Positions 1 through 7,755 of a stretch of DNA of 64,000 nucleotides are shown one piece after another (positions within the stretch are counted from its first letter, which is position 1; each line of letters begins with the position of its first letter). The stretch is from NCBI RefSeq assembly GCF_052030545.1, contig NZ_JBPDIH010000005.1, positions 1 through 64,000 on the forward strand, written 5' to 3'. This DNA comes from CANMXU01 sp052030545 (GTDB lineage: Bacteria; Pseudomonadota; Gammaproteobacteria; Enterobacterales; Alteromonadaceae). The notes under the pieces are model-generated. The model saw nothing but the letters and a program-made list of their open reading frames with translations, was not told the origin of the DNA and ran no database searches. The position numbers and the translations under genes were made by a program.

Positions 1-35
1 AACAAACTAATTATGGCTCTGTCTTTTTAAGTTAA

Positions 36-62
36 CCCACGAATGGAGGCTAGCCTCGTGGG
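36..62. repeat. Short inverted repeat at left edge
   Basis: CCCACG at 36-41 is mirrored by CGTGGG at 57-62, with a second small palindrome (AGGC/GCCT) inside. It lies just upstream of the first gene of the attC-like cassette region. It may be a remnant of another recombination site or a simple hairpin; too little flank is visible to decide. Confidence 0.3.
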
Positions 63-96
63 GAGTCATTATGTCTATATTCAAAGGAGAGTGTCG

Positions 97-681
97 TTGA
101 AATTTCCAATTTTAATTTCTTTTTGTGCAATTTTATCTGGTTGTACTATTACCGATTATCAAAATAATTTGAGTAAAACGACAAACTGTATAAGTGATTT
201 CTCTCAGGTCAGTTATAAAACTCTTAATGTGGACTCTAAGCTTGAAGACGAGATAGGGAATAAAAACAGCCAATGTATTAATAATCCCGATGGTAAAATG
301 TATATTAGTGGCTACAAAACCAAAAGTCCTAAGAAGTTTATTTCTATCGTTGTTCACCCTAATTTAGGCCCAAGTAAATCTACTTTCTTTTTGCCTCAAT
401 TATTAGCTTTAGATGAAAATAATAATCCTTCGATCGTCAAAGAAGCATTTGTCATCAAAGGTAGCCAAATCATGCATGGTTCTATGTATGAGTATTTTTA
501 CGACGTTTCACGCGAAAAAACGGATGAGTTTGTTGTAACAACAGACATCGGTTTAATGGGGAAACTTTTTGACTATGAGCATTTAAACAGTAATGATAAT
601 CGTACAATACATTATTCAAAAATGCCTTATGCTGCGGGTAGCAAAATCAAAGTCAAACTACTGTCTAAATTGCCATTTTGA
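97..681 (+). CDS. Small predicted lipoprotein of unknown function
   Basis: I do not recognise the family. The open frame extends upstream to an ATG at 43, but the best start is TTG at 97. An AGGAG at 85-89 sits seven bases before it, and this start gives a compact lipoprotein signal: MK, a hydrophobic stretch, then lipobox L-S-G-C with the acylated cysteine at residue 16. The mature part (about 178 residues) is polar, has no obvious repeats and no recognisable catalytic motif. It would sit on the inner or outer membrane facing the periplasm. It is the first of several small + strand genes separated by attC-like repeats, which suggests a cassette-borne accessory gene. Gene reality is fairly sure; function unknown. 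Confidence 0.7.
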   Translation: MKFPILISFCAILSGCTITDYQNNLSKTTNCISDFSQVSYKTLNVDSKLEDEIGNKNSQCINNPDGKMYISGYKTKSPKKFISIVVHPNLGPSKSTFFLPQLLALDENNNPSIVKEAFVIKGSQIMHGSMYEYFYDVSREKTDEFVVTTDIGLMGKLFDYEHLNSNDNRTIHYSKMPYAAGSKIKVKLLSKLPF

Positions 682-682
682 A

Positions 683-774
683 TATAACAAGAGCTTCAAA
701 CGTAAAAATTACAGTTTGCTCGCGCTTCGCCTATTTTAATCTAATTGTATTTTTCTGCTTAGTGTAGAGTTATA
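683..774 (+). repeat. attC-like site A
   Basis: The stretch begins right after the lipoprotein stop with TATAAC (683-688) and ends with its complement GTTATA (769-774). In between it has the layout 'AACAAGAGCTTCAAACG ... ACAGTTTGCTCGCGCTTCGC', which matches the general pattern of chromosomal-integron recombination sites in marine gammaproteobacteria. Related sequence recurs after the following genes (sites B to F). Inference: degenerate attC. Confidence 0.45.
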
Positions 775-805
775 AGTAATCTTAAATTAAGAGGGCCAAT
801 CGACG

Positions 806-1369
806 ATGAAATGTTCAGTTTATATAGCAACAAGTGCAGATGGATATATAGCAACGTTAGATGGTAGCGTTGATTGGCTGCATACCGCAGGAAATTCAGA
901 AGCTGATATGAGTAACAATCCCGATATGGGGTTCAATCATTTTATCGCTACGGTCGATTGTATGATTATGGGGCGTAAATGCATGGATGCAATTTCTGGT
1001 TTTAATTTAACGCCTGAACAATGGCCATATGGAGATACTAAGGTTTACGTGTTAAGCAATTCAATCAATGAACCACCTGAAAATTTACGTGGTAAAGTTG
1101 AAATGTATTCAGGTGAGATCTCAACATTAATAAGTCACCTTGAAACTAAAGGATATAAACATGCATACATTGACGGTGGAACAACAATTACCGCTTTCAT
1201 TAATCTGCAGCTCATTAATGAAATGACAATTACCAAAGCGCCAATCATTTTAGGTAAAGGTATACCACTTTTTGGTGAAATAAATAGCAGTGTGAAGCTA
1301 ATAAATTCAGAGGCTATTGCATTTCCAAATGACTTTGTTCAAATTAAGTATGGCTTAAATTACTTATAA
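806..1369 (+). CDS. Dihydrofolate reductase-like (RibD C-terminal domain) protein
   Basis: The protein has 187 aa and begins MKCSVYIATSADGYIA, the typical first strand of the RibD_C/DHFR-like fold, with D-G-x-V-D-W-L shortly after. Further family marks are the N-H-F-x-x-x-V-D-x-M-I-M-G-R-K segment (about 44-58) and the central 'YIDGGTTI' nucleotide-binding turn (about 121-128). Such proteins bind NADPH; relatives reduce pterins, flavin precursors or drugs, but the substrate of this stand-alone form cannot be predicted. GAGGG lies about ten bases upstream of the ATG. Proteins of this family are frequent cargo of gene-cassette arrays, which fits the flanking attC-like repeats. It is cytoplasmic; length is normal and the gene appears intact. 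Confidence 0.85.
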   Translation: MKCSVYIATSADGYIATLDGSVDWLHTAGNSEADMSNNPDMGFNHFIATVDCMIMGRKCMDAISGFNLTPEQWPYGDTKVYVLSNSINEPPENLRGKVEMYSGEISTLISHLETKGYKHAYIDGGTTITAFINLQLINEMTITKAPIILGKGIPLFGEINSSVKLINSEAIAFPNDFVQIKYGLNYL

Positions 1370-1460
1370 AAAGGCATTTAAAAAGACAAAAACAGTTGGC
1401 TTTTGCTCCTTCGTCGCTGATTTTAGGTGACTTTTATTTACCTCTTAGTGAGGCTTAAAT
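1366..1460 (+). repeat. attC-like site B
   Basis: It starts at the end of the DHFR-like gene with AAGGCATTTAAAAAGAC (from 1371), followed by AAAAACAGTTGGCTTTTGC, a TCGTCGC-type loop, TTTTAGGTGAC, and CCTCTTAGTGAGGCTTA (1441-1457). The order of blocks is that of long attC sites in marine bacteria. The outer R boxes are mutated (TATAAAAAGG, GAGGCTTAA instead of TAACAAGG, GGCGTTA), so recombination is probably poor. Confidence 0.45.
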
Positions 1461-1507
1461 ACATAATTGGCTGCACCAGAAATATTCTGGCAGATTTATC
1501 GATTACC

Positions 1508-1531
1508 ACTTTTTAATAAGTATTAAAAAGT
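1508..1531. repeat. Perfect 11-bp inverted repeat upstream of small membrane gene
   Basis: ACTTTTTAATA (1508-1518), a 2-base spacer, then TATTAAAAAGT (1521-1531). It is an almost uninterrupted dyad that lies 8 bases before the Shine-Dalgarno of the next gene. It could be an operator or a leader hairpin; no U-rich terminator tail follows. Confidence 0.5.
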
Positions 1532-1548
1532 GTAACTTAGGAGGTATG

Positions 1549-1743
1549 ATGAAAGAATATAAACGTACAACATATATTTCATTCGGCATAGTTATTGGTT
1601 CGATCATAGGTCTATTTGTGGATATGTATCAAATAGAGCTTTATGGCGCTGTCGGCCTAGGCATTGTTTATACTCCAATAATAGGTCTGTGCTTAAGCGT
1701 TGTTCTTAGTAGCTTGCTAATAAAAAAATCTAACACTGAGTAA
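1549..1743 (+). CDS. Small two-helix membrane protein
   Basis: This 64-aa protein is not assignable to a known family. After a short positively charged N-terminus (MKEYKRT) there are two hydrophobic segments (about 8-27 and 34-58) separated by a loop, and a polar C-terminal tail (KKSNTE). It would therefore be an inner-membrane protein with both ends probably in the cytoplasm. A strong AGGAGG ends at 1544. It is too close to the first ATG (1546) and sits four bases before the second (1549), so I chose the latter. It stands alone between attC-like sites B and C, typical of a one-gene cassette. Confidence 0.65.
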   Translation: MKEYKRTTYISFGIVIGSIIGLFVDMYQIELYGAVGLGIVYTPIIGLCLSVVLSSLLIKKSNTE

Positions 1744-1749
1744 ACTGCA

Positions 1750-1848
1750 TACAACAAGCCACTCAAGCAAGACAATAAGACAGTTGATTTTGCTCCTGAG
1801 TCGCTAATTTTAACCTACTATTTTGTGTATCTTTTGGGGCGTGAGGTG
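1750..1848 (+). repeat. attC-like site C
   Basis: TACAACAAGCCACTCAAGC begins seven bases after the stop codon of the small membrane gene. GACAGTTGATTTTGCTCC, TCGCTAATTTTAACC and finally GGGGCGTGAGGT (1836-1847) follow. The block order is the same as in site B. The 3' box looks like a mutated GGGGCGTTAGGT. Confidence 0.45.
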
Positions 1849-1873
1849 AATATTCAAATTCGGAGTATTATTG

Positions 1874-2197
1874 ATGAAAGGAATCATATCTATTTTTCTT
1901 ATTTTTAGTTGTTTATCGTGCTCCACGGTAAAAACGATAAACCCACCTTTTAATGAAGTAGAAATATCATATAAAGGTAAAAAAAGTTACTGTAAAGAAA
2001 TACCAAGAATTTATAGCGGCATATTTTACAATAGCTGCCTTTTTTATGGAGAGCCTAGTCAAACTAATAACATAGATTATTTAAATGGCTTTCCCATCAT
2101 ATTTATAGATTCTATTTTTTCCGTTGCCGCAGATACAGTTGTCTTACCATACACTGTATTTACACAACATAAAAAAGGGAACATTCAAGCGAGATAA
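1874..2197 (+). CDS. YceK/YidQ-type lipoprotein (DUF1375-like)
   Basis: The protein has 107 aa with a lipoprotein signal (MKGIISIFLIFSCLSC; cysteine at residue 16). The mature part ends with 'IFIDSIFSVAADTVVLPYTV', the typical C-terminal signature of the YceK/YidQ family, in which a predicted small lipoprotein has an L/I-D-x-P/I-x-S-x-x-x-D-T-x-x-L-P-Y motif. Two or three further cysteines in the middle (in 'YCKEIP' and 'NSCLFYG') may form a disulfide. The function of the family is unknown. ATG at 1874 is preferred over the TTG at 1871, with CGGAG about ten bases upstream. It sits between attC-like sites C and D. Confidence 0.75.
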   Translation: MKGIISIFLIFSCLSCSTVKTINPPFNEVEISYKGKKSYCKEIPRIYSGIFYNSCLFYGEPSQTNNIDYLNGFPIIFIDSIFSVAADTVVLPYTVFTQHKKGNIQAR

Positions 2198-2200
2198 TTC

Positions 2201-2246
2201 ACCTAACAGTGCTTTCAAAAGAACAAATAACAGTTGGGTGTTAGGT
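2201..2246 (+). repeat. Compact attC-like site D with perfect R boxes
   Basis: ACCTAAC (2201-2207) and GTTAGGT (2240-2246) match the attC consensus boxes RYYYAAC and GTTRRRY exactly. They are complementary, and one further base pair on each side extends the arms to nine bases (2200-2208 and 2239-2247). The interior contains GTGCTTTCAAAAGAAC and ATAACAGTTGG as in the other sites. At 46 bp it is shorter than a normal attC, perhaps after deletion of the central loop. Confidence 0.5.
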
Positions 2247-2264
2247 GACATACAAGGATTTAAT

Positions 2265-2687
2265 ATGAATTTGAATGAACGTGTTGTTAACTTTTATCGC
2301 ACGGGTATTGGATTGGCGACCTCAACGATTTGTTTAGCGTTTTTAGCTCTAATAGGCTTTTTACTTATCAATATAACCGCATCATTTTCAGCTCAGGTTG
2401 CAGGGTTCATTATTGTTTGCCTGCTTCTGGCTGGTTGGTTTGGAAAAATTAGTTATAAACTCTTGTTTCAAGCATCACAGAAGCACACGTATCTATTTTC
2501 TCCAACATCAATCATCGTAATATTTTCACTTGTTGGTTTGGGTGCTTTATCTAATATTGTATTTAGATTCTCAATTGGCGATTTTGAAAAAGGCGTCCTA
2601 AGTGTTTTTATTTTAATAATGCTGCTCCCACTTGCCCACTTTTGTTGGAAACATGCAAAAAGCAATAGCAGCGTAAATACTGCCTAG
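2265..2687 (+). CDS. Small polytopic membrane protein of unknown function
   Basis: The protein has 140 aa starting MNLNERVVNFYRTG. Four hydrophobic helices are evident (about residues 16-40, 46-63, 78-98 and 108-127), and the C-terminus is short and polar. No catalytic motif is visible, and I do not recognise the family. The frame is open further upstream, but ATG 2265 has an AAGGA (2253-2257) seven bases before it and lies just after attC-like site D, so earlier starts would read through the site. It is probably a cassette gene encoding an inner-membrane protein. Confidence 0.7.
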   Translation: MNLNERVVNFYRTGIGLATSTICLAFLALIGFLLINITASFSAQVAGFIIVCLLLAGWFGKISYKLLFQASQKHTYLFSPTSIIVIFSLVGLGALSNIVFRFSIGDFEKGVLSVFILIMLLPLAHFCWKHAKSNSSVNTA

Positions 2688-2746
2688 CGAGCATTTAAAA
2701 CGAACATTATAAAAGTCTTCTAATCGATTTAACGCATTACGTTTAA
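2685..2746 (+). repeat. Possible degenerate attC-like site F
   Basis: The sequence after the membrane gene (TAGCGAGCATTTAAAACGAAC ... AACGCATTACGTTTAA) resembles the 5' and 3' ends of the neighbouring sites, but the central CAGTTGG block is missing. It is called mainly from its position between two small genes. Confidence 0.25.
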
Positions 2747-2763
2747 TTTAAAAAGGACCTTTT

Positions 2764-2937
2764 ATGTATATTTTAGAAATTCTTGCTACGTTACTTTTTA
2801 TTGTACTAATCGTGTTGGGTTACAAAAAGAACAATAGCAATATTATGCTTGTAGCTTCGTCCTGTTTTTTAGTCAGTGTATTCGGCTCCGACTTTATCGT
2901 TAGCTTCATTGAGGGGTATAACGAGCAAGGCACATAA
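2764..2937 (+). CDS. 57-aa hydrophobic small protein
   Basis: An ATG at 2764 opens a 57-codon frame. AAGGA (2753-2757) lies six bases upstream. The product starts MYILEILATLLF and has two hydrophobic stretches (about 2-20 and 27-49) separated by a basic loop KKNNSN, and an acidic tail (EGYNEQGT). It is probably a two-helix inner-membrane protein. I do not recognise a family. Its size, strong ribosome site and position between attC-like sites F and E argue for a real cassette gene. Confidence 0.55.
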   Translation: MYILEILATLLFIVLIVLGYKKNNSNIMLVASSCFLVSVFGSDFIVSFIEGYNEQGT

Positions 2938-3012
2938 CAACAAGGCATTGCACAAAATTAAAATAGTTGCTTACCGCATAGCTCTTTAAACTAATAATTT
3001 AAGGGTAAGAGT
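2933..3012 (+). repeat. attC-like site E
   Basis: CATAACAACAAGGCATTGCAC begins at the stop of the 57-aa gene. AAAATTAAAATAGTTGCTTACCGC and TTTAAGGGTAAGAG follow. The AACAAGGCATT start and the TAGTTGC block parallel site B (AAAAAGGCATT, CAGTTGG). No clean 3' box is left. Confidence 0.35.
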
Positions 3013-3171
3013 AATCTTCAAACGTGGAAATGGGTTCCTGCTGAAGAAGCTGATAAGCCCCTTCCTGAAAAAAGAACACTAAGATTAGATTTTTGTATGG
3101 GCGGTGATTCTATTGAGCAGGCAGAAAATACTTGTAAACAGCAAACAAAATTTGCATGTAAAAATGCATAA
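3001..3171 (+). pseudogene. Gene 3' fragment without start codon
   Basis: An open frame of 56 codons runs from just after a stop codon (2995-2997) to TAA at 3169-3171. It reads with normal protein-like composition (TWKWVPAEEADKPLPEKRT..., ending CKQQTKFACKNA) and contains three cysteines, but no ATG, GTG or TTG with a ribosome site at its beginning. It looks like the tail of a gene whose 5' part was lost when the flanking cassette end (site E) was joined. The family is not recognised. A start at the internal ATG (in CMGG) would leave only about 25 residues. Confidence 0.4.
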
Positions 3172-3200
3172 AATTAATTAAGGCAAGCTATTAAAAAGTT

Positions 3201-3228
3201 GTCTTAACTAATTCGTCTTAACTAATCA
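3201..3228. repeat. 14-bp tandem duplication at PilZ gene stop
   Basis: GTCTTAACTAATTC (3201-3214) is repeated as GTCTTAACTAATCA (3215-3228). The stop codon of the PilZ gene (TAG on the minus strand, 3222-3224) lies inside the second copy. It is one of several stop-codon duplications in the window. Confidence 0.7.
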
Positions 3229-3521
3229 ATTTCTTCAATCGAAACACCAATTAAAAAACAACCGGGCGCTTCTTCGGTAACTCGCATCACTTTTCCGCGA
3301 GCATCTAATGCTTGAACTGATGCATTAGCAGAGCCAACATTTACATGAACATGCGTACCAAGATCAAGCGGATGACTCATTTCAATAGCAAGACCTGTCG
3401 CGCTTAAATCGCGGCACGTAGCAACAATAGAGCTGTTAGCTTCATCATCAATAATTGTGACGTTAACTTCACTGTTTAACATCATTCTGTAAAAATTTCG
3501 TTTATCGTCATAATTTAACAT
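3222..3521 (-). CDS. PilZ domain protein (c-di-GMP receptor)
   Basis: This 99-aa single-domain protein carries both PilZ signatures: R-x3-R as R8-N-F-Y-R12 near the N-terminus, and D-x-S-x-x-G as D38-L-S-A-T-G43. These arginines, the aspartate and the serine bind cyclic di-GMP in characterised PilZ proteins. The rest predicts as a beta barrel. It is cytoplasmic and probably relays c-di-GMP to motility or surface functions, but there is no output domain and no partner gene nearby. It lies downstream of hrpA on the same strand, separated from it by about 160 bases. Length is normal for a stand-alone PilZ. Confidence 0.9.
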   Translation of the reverse strand: MLNYDDKRNFYRMMLNSEVNVTIIDDEANSSIVATCRDLSATGLAIEMSHPLDLGTHVHVNVGSANASVQALDARGKVMRVTEEAPGCFLIGVSIEEID

Positions 3522-3685
3522 GACTAAATCACCACTTATAATTTTGAACTCCTATAAGCTTTATACTAATCCCAACCAAAGCTGTCAAACACTAATAACT
3601 ATTGTAATAATAGTCGATAAAGCTAATTTTTTGTAAAAATTGAATTCGCCACCTATTGGTTATAGATTGTAAGCGCTGAATTCAC

Positions 3686-6600
3686 TTATAAATTTTTAAT
3701 TTGATTTAATACACGCTTCACTGACACGGGGTAAGGCGTTTTTAAATTTTGTGCATACAACGACACTTTCAGCTCTTCAAGCATCCAACGCATATCATCA
3801 ATTTCTTTACTTAGGGGCTGGTCTTTTCTTTGCTTTGCCACTAGTTCGTCAAATGCGGTTACCGCTTTTGCCACTTCAATCATCTTAAGTCGATCTTGGT
3901 TCGGATCAATCGGTAGCTTTTCAATTCGGCGTAACATAGCGTTTAAATAGCGTGCAATATCATCAAGCTTGTTATGACCACTTTTGGTGACAAAGCCCTT
4001 AAATACTAGACTTTCAAGGTGATCTTTTATGTCTGCGTGTGATTGAATAACATTAAGCGACACTTTGCCTTTCATTTTTTTTCTAATGTCGTGGGCGAGA
4101 CTCAACACTTTCTCAACTTTAATCGCGCCCGCGAGTACACATTCCGCTAACTCGGCTCTGACATAGTCTCGACATTGTTCAAACTGTTGTTGATCGCGAG
4201 GTAAACCATTTTGCTGCTCACCAAACACTATCACCAAATGTTGGCATGCTGCAATTATGCAGTCGTTTAATAAATCGTTAATTGAACCGAAAGGGTTAAA
4301 GTACAAACCAAGCTTGGCTTTGTTAGGTAGCTTTTCTTGTAAATATTTCACCGGCGATGGAATGTTTATCAAAATCAACCGCGCCACACCTTTTAACATT
4401 TCTTGTTCGGCCAATAATTGCTGTTCAAATAACTCAATTGCAACACTGCCCTTTTTATCAACCAATGCCGGATAGGCCTTAATAGTAATATTGGCGACTT
4501 TTTTCTCGTACCCTGTTGGAATACGAGTAAAGTCCCACGATGTTATGTCGCTGCGCTCAATGCCTTTATCAGCAACTTTTTTAATCGACGCTTTTACTTT
4601 GCCTTGCAACTGTGCTTTTAACTCATCAAGATCGCGACCTTGTTGTAGTAAAGCGCCCTTTTCATTAACGATTTGAAAGTTCATGGTTAAGTGCACAGGT
4701 AATTCAATATGCTGCCATGCATCTTCAGGTAACCGTACGCCAGTCATCCGTAATAATTGTTTTTCCACGGCTGCGGTAAGTGGCAAGTCACTTTGGCTAA
4801 TATTGGCTAAACAAGCTTCAGCGTAATTTGGCGCAGGCACAAAATTACGACGTTGCGCTTTTGGCAAACCTTTAATTAACGCGATAACTAAGTCATAACG
4901 AAGCGCAGGTATCAGCCAATCAAAACCTTGATTCTGTATTTGATTTAATAAGCCAATTGGCACCACTAAGCTGACGCCGTCATCGATATCACCTGGTGAA
5001 AAATGATAAGTTAGCGGTAAGGTAAGATTGCCTTGCTGCCACGTGTCAGGGTAATCATTGCTATTTAATTCTTTTGAGTTTTCTTGAAGTAAAAATTCAC
5101 GGGTAAAACTTAATAATTTTTCATCGTTAATGCGTGCTTTTTTCCACCAAGCTAAAAAACTACGCTGGCAAATAACCTGTTCAGGTATTTTATCAAGATA
5201 AAACTCAACTAAATGCTGTTCGTCAATCAAAAAGTCTTTACGTCGTGCTTTTTGCTCGAGCGCTTCAATGCTCTTCACTAACGCCATATTTTCTTTTAAG
5301 AATGACTCTTTTATAAAGCTATCGCCGTTAACTAACGCTTCACGAATAAAAATTTCTCGGCAAGTATTTGGCTCAATTTTATTAAAGTTAACTTTGCGTT
5401 TACCAACAATAATCAAACCATAAAGCGAGACTTGCTCGAATGCCATTACCGCACCTTGCTTTTTCTCCCAATGCGGTTCGCTATAACTTCTTTTCACTAA
5501 ATGCTCAGCTAATGGCTCAAGCCAAAGAGGGTCAATTTTGGCAACCATACGTGCAAACAGGCGACTCGTTTCAACTAATTCAGCTGCCATTAGCCATTTT
5601 GGGGATTTTTTTGCTAGTGCAGAGCCTGGAAAAATATAAAATTTGCTACCACGTGCGCCTTTATATTCCCTATTTTCATCGAGCTGACCTAAATGGCTTA
5701 ATAAGCCAGAAAGTATCGCCTGATGCACCAAATTAAGCTGTTGCTCGTTATCGGTTTCAATCGACGACATTGGAATTTTTAGATCTTTTAATGCATGTTT
5801 TAACTGGCTGAAAATGTCTTGCCATTCTCGAACTCGAATATAAGAAATATACTCTTTTTGGCAAAGTTTTCGAAATTGGTTTTGGCTCAGCTCTGCCTGT
5901 TTATCACTTAGGTAGTTCCACATATTTAGCAAGCTAATAAAGTCAGACTCTTTATCTTTAAAGCGGCTGTGTTTTTCATCAGATGCTTGTTGCTTTTCAT
6001 GTGGACGCTCGCGCGGATCTTGAATACTGAGCGCACTAACAATAATAAATATTTGTTCAATACAACCAAGTTCTATTGCAGACAAGATCATTTTAGCCAA
6101 ACGCGGATCTATCGGAAAGCGTGCTAATAAGCGCCCTACTTTGGTTAATTTTGCCTGATGGCTTTTACCTGAAATCGCCGCTAACTCTTCTAATAAACGA
6201 ATACCGTCATTAATGTTTCTATTATCAGGTGGCTGCACAAATGGAAAATCCGCAATGCCGCCTAAATCAAGCGCTAGCATTTGTAAAATAACCGTTGCTA
6301 AATTCGTGCGCAGAATTTCAGGATCGGTAAATTCAGGTCGAGACAAAAAGTCTTCTTCAGAATATAAACGAATACAAACACCTGACGATACACGGCCACA
6401 ACGACCGGCTCGTTGATTTGCACTCGCTTGTGATATCGCTTCAATAGGCAAACGCTGCACTTTAGTGCGGTAACTGTAACGTGAAATGCGCGCGGTACCT
6501 GGGTCGATGACATATTTAATGCCCGGTACCGTTAAACTCGTTTCGGCAACATTGGTCGCCAGCACGATATTTCGACCGCTATGTGGTTGGAAAATGCGAT

Positions 6601-7642
6601 TTTGCTCTTGCACCGTTAACCGAGAATACAAGGGTAGAATATGAGTATGACGTAAATTGGCTTGCTCAAGTGCCGCGGCAGTATCACGAATTTCGCGCTC
6701 GCCATTTAAAAAGATAAGAATATCGCCTTGGCCAATTGATGATATTTCATCAACGGCATTTAGAATTCCCGAAATTACGTCAACACCTTCGCCTTGTTCA
6801 TCTAACGGACGATAAAGCATGTCAACAGGATAAGTACGTCCAGACACTTCGATAATTGGCGCATCATTAAAGTGTTTTGAAAAACGCTGCGGATCTATGG
6901 TTGCCGACGTAATAATTACTTTTAGATCGGGGCGTTTAGGTAAAATCTGTTTGAGGTAACCTAAAATAAAATCGATGTTTAAACTGCGCTCATGAGCTTC
7001 ATCGATAATCAAGGTATCGTATTGTCTTAACAAGCGATCCGTTTGCATTTCAGCCAGTAAAATACCGTCGGTCATTAATTTAATATGGCTTTGCGGGCTG
7101 ACTAAATCGTTAAAACGCACTTTATAACCGACCGAAGAACCCAGCTTGGTTTCTAGCTCATCAGCAATACGATTTGCGACAGTTCGCGCTGCAATTCGTC
7201 TTGGTTGGGTATGACCAATAACGCCTTCAATACCACGACCTAACTGCAAACAAATTTTCGGAATTTGCGTCGTTTTACCTGAGCCCGTTTCGCCGGCAAT
7301 AATCACAACTTGGTTATGCTCAATCGCTTCAGAGATAACATCAACACTTTGTGAAACAGGTAAGCTTTCAGGGTAAGTAATATTAGGTAAGCTGGCTAAC
7401 TTGAGCTTTTTGTTAGCAATAGACTCTTCAATTGCTCGACTGATAGTTGCTAACGCTTTGACCTGTTTACTTTCATCTTTAATTTTTTTAACGCCTTGTA
7501 ATCTTTTTCTTAGGCGCGCTTTATCGGCTAGCTTTACTTGGTTTAGCAAGGAAAAAAGAGATTGCGCATTAACAGATGGCTGGCTTTTTTCAGATAATTG
7601 ATTCGAAGATGGTTTAACAGAAGACAAGACAAACTCAGGCAT
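3686..7642 (-). CDS. hrpA: ATP-dependent RNA helicase HrpA
   Basis: The protein has 1318 aa, close to the length of E. coli HrpA (about 1300). It is a DEAH-box helicase: Walker A GETGSGKT at about 117-124, DEAH at 214-217, SAT at about 245, and motif VI QRAGRCGR at about 412. The HA2/OB region and the long C-terminal domain specific to HrpA (DUF3418-like) follow. It acts on RNA in the cytoplasm; E. coli HrpA helps rescue stalled ribosomes and process mRNA. It starts with ATG at 7642; the ribosome site is weak. The gene appears intact and stands alone. Confidence 0.96.
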   Translation of the reverse strand: MPEFVLSSVKPSSNQLSEKSQPSVNAQSLFSLLNQVKLADKARLRKRLQGVKKIKDESKQVKALATISRAIEESIANKKLKLASLPNITYPESLPVSQSVDVISEAIEHNQVVIIAGETGSGKTTQIPKICLQLGRGIEGVIGHTQPRRIAARTVANRIADELETKLGSSVGYKVRFNDLVSPQSHIKLMTDGILLAEMQTDRLLRQYDTLIIDEAHERSLNIDFILGYLKQILPKRPDLKVIITSATIDPQRFSKHFNDAPIIEVSGRTYPVDMLYRPLDEQGEGVDVISGILNAVDEISSIGQGDILIFLNGEREIRDTAAALEQANLRHTHILPLYSRLTVQEQNRIFQPHSGRNIVLATNVAETSLTVPGIKYVIDPGTARISRYSYRTKVQRLPIEAISQASANQRAGRCGRVSSGVCIRLYSEEDFLSRPEFTDPEILRTNLATVILQMLALDLGGIADFPFVQPPDNRNINDGIRLLEELAAISGKSHQAKLTKVGRLLARFPIDPRLAKMILSAIELGCIEQIFIIVSALSIQDPRERPHEKQQASDEKHSRFKDKESDFISLLNMWNYLSDKQAELSQNQFRKLCQKEYISYIRVREWQDIFSQLKHALKDLKIPMSSIETDNEQQLNLVHQAILSGLLSHLGQLDENREYKGARGSKFYIFPGSALAKKSPKWLMAAELVETSRLFARMVAKIDPLWLEPLAEHLVKRSYSEPHWEKKQGAVMAFEQVSLYGLIIVGKRKVNFNKIEPNTCREIFIREALVNGDSFIKESFLKENMALVKSIEALEQKARRKDFLIDEQHLVEFYLDKIPEQVICQRSFLAWWKKARINDEKLLSFTREFLLQENSKELNSNDYPDTWQQGNLTLPLTYHFSPGDIDDGVSLVVPIGLLNQIQNQGFDWLIPALRYDLVIALIKGLPKAQRRNFVPAPNYAEACLANISQSDLPLTAAVEKQLLRMTGVRLPEDAWQHIELPVHLTMNFQIVNEKGALLQQGRDLDELKAQLQGKVKASIKKVADKGIERSDITSWDFTRIPTGYEKKVANITIKAYPALVDKKGSVAIELFEQQLLAEQEMLKGVARLILINIPSPVKYLQEKLPNKAKLGLYFNPFGSINDLLNDCIIAACQHLVIVFGEQQNGLPRDQQQFEQCRDYVRAELAECVLAGAIKVEKVLSLAHDIRKKMKGKVSLNVIQSHADIKDHLESLVFKGFVTKSGHNKLDDIARYLNAMLRRIEKLPIDPNQDRLKMIEVAKAVTAFDELVAKQRKDQPLSKEIDDMRWMLEELKVSLYAQNLKTPYPVSVKRVLNQIKNL

Positions 7643-7698
7643 TAATATAAAAAGCGCATAGTAGCAGTATTTGAAACAAATTTCAGCGCCATGTATAA

Positions 7699-7739
7699 AA
7701 ATATACCGTGTAGTTAATTAACGGCTACACGGTATATTT
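7699..7739 (-). terminator. Rho-independent terminator of the CBS gene
   Basis: There are perfect 15-bp arms at 7699-7713 and 7725-7739 around an 11-base loop. On the minus strand the stem is followed by a run of T. It lies 17 bases beyond the CBS gene stop and separates it from hrpA. Confidence 0.8.
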
Positions 7740-7755
7740 ACGCTAATACACTAAG

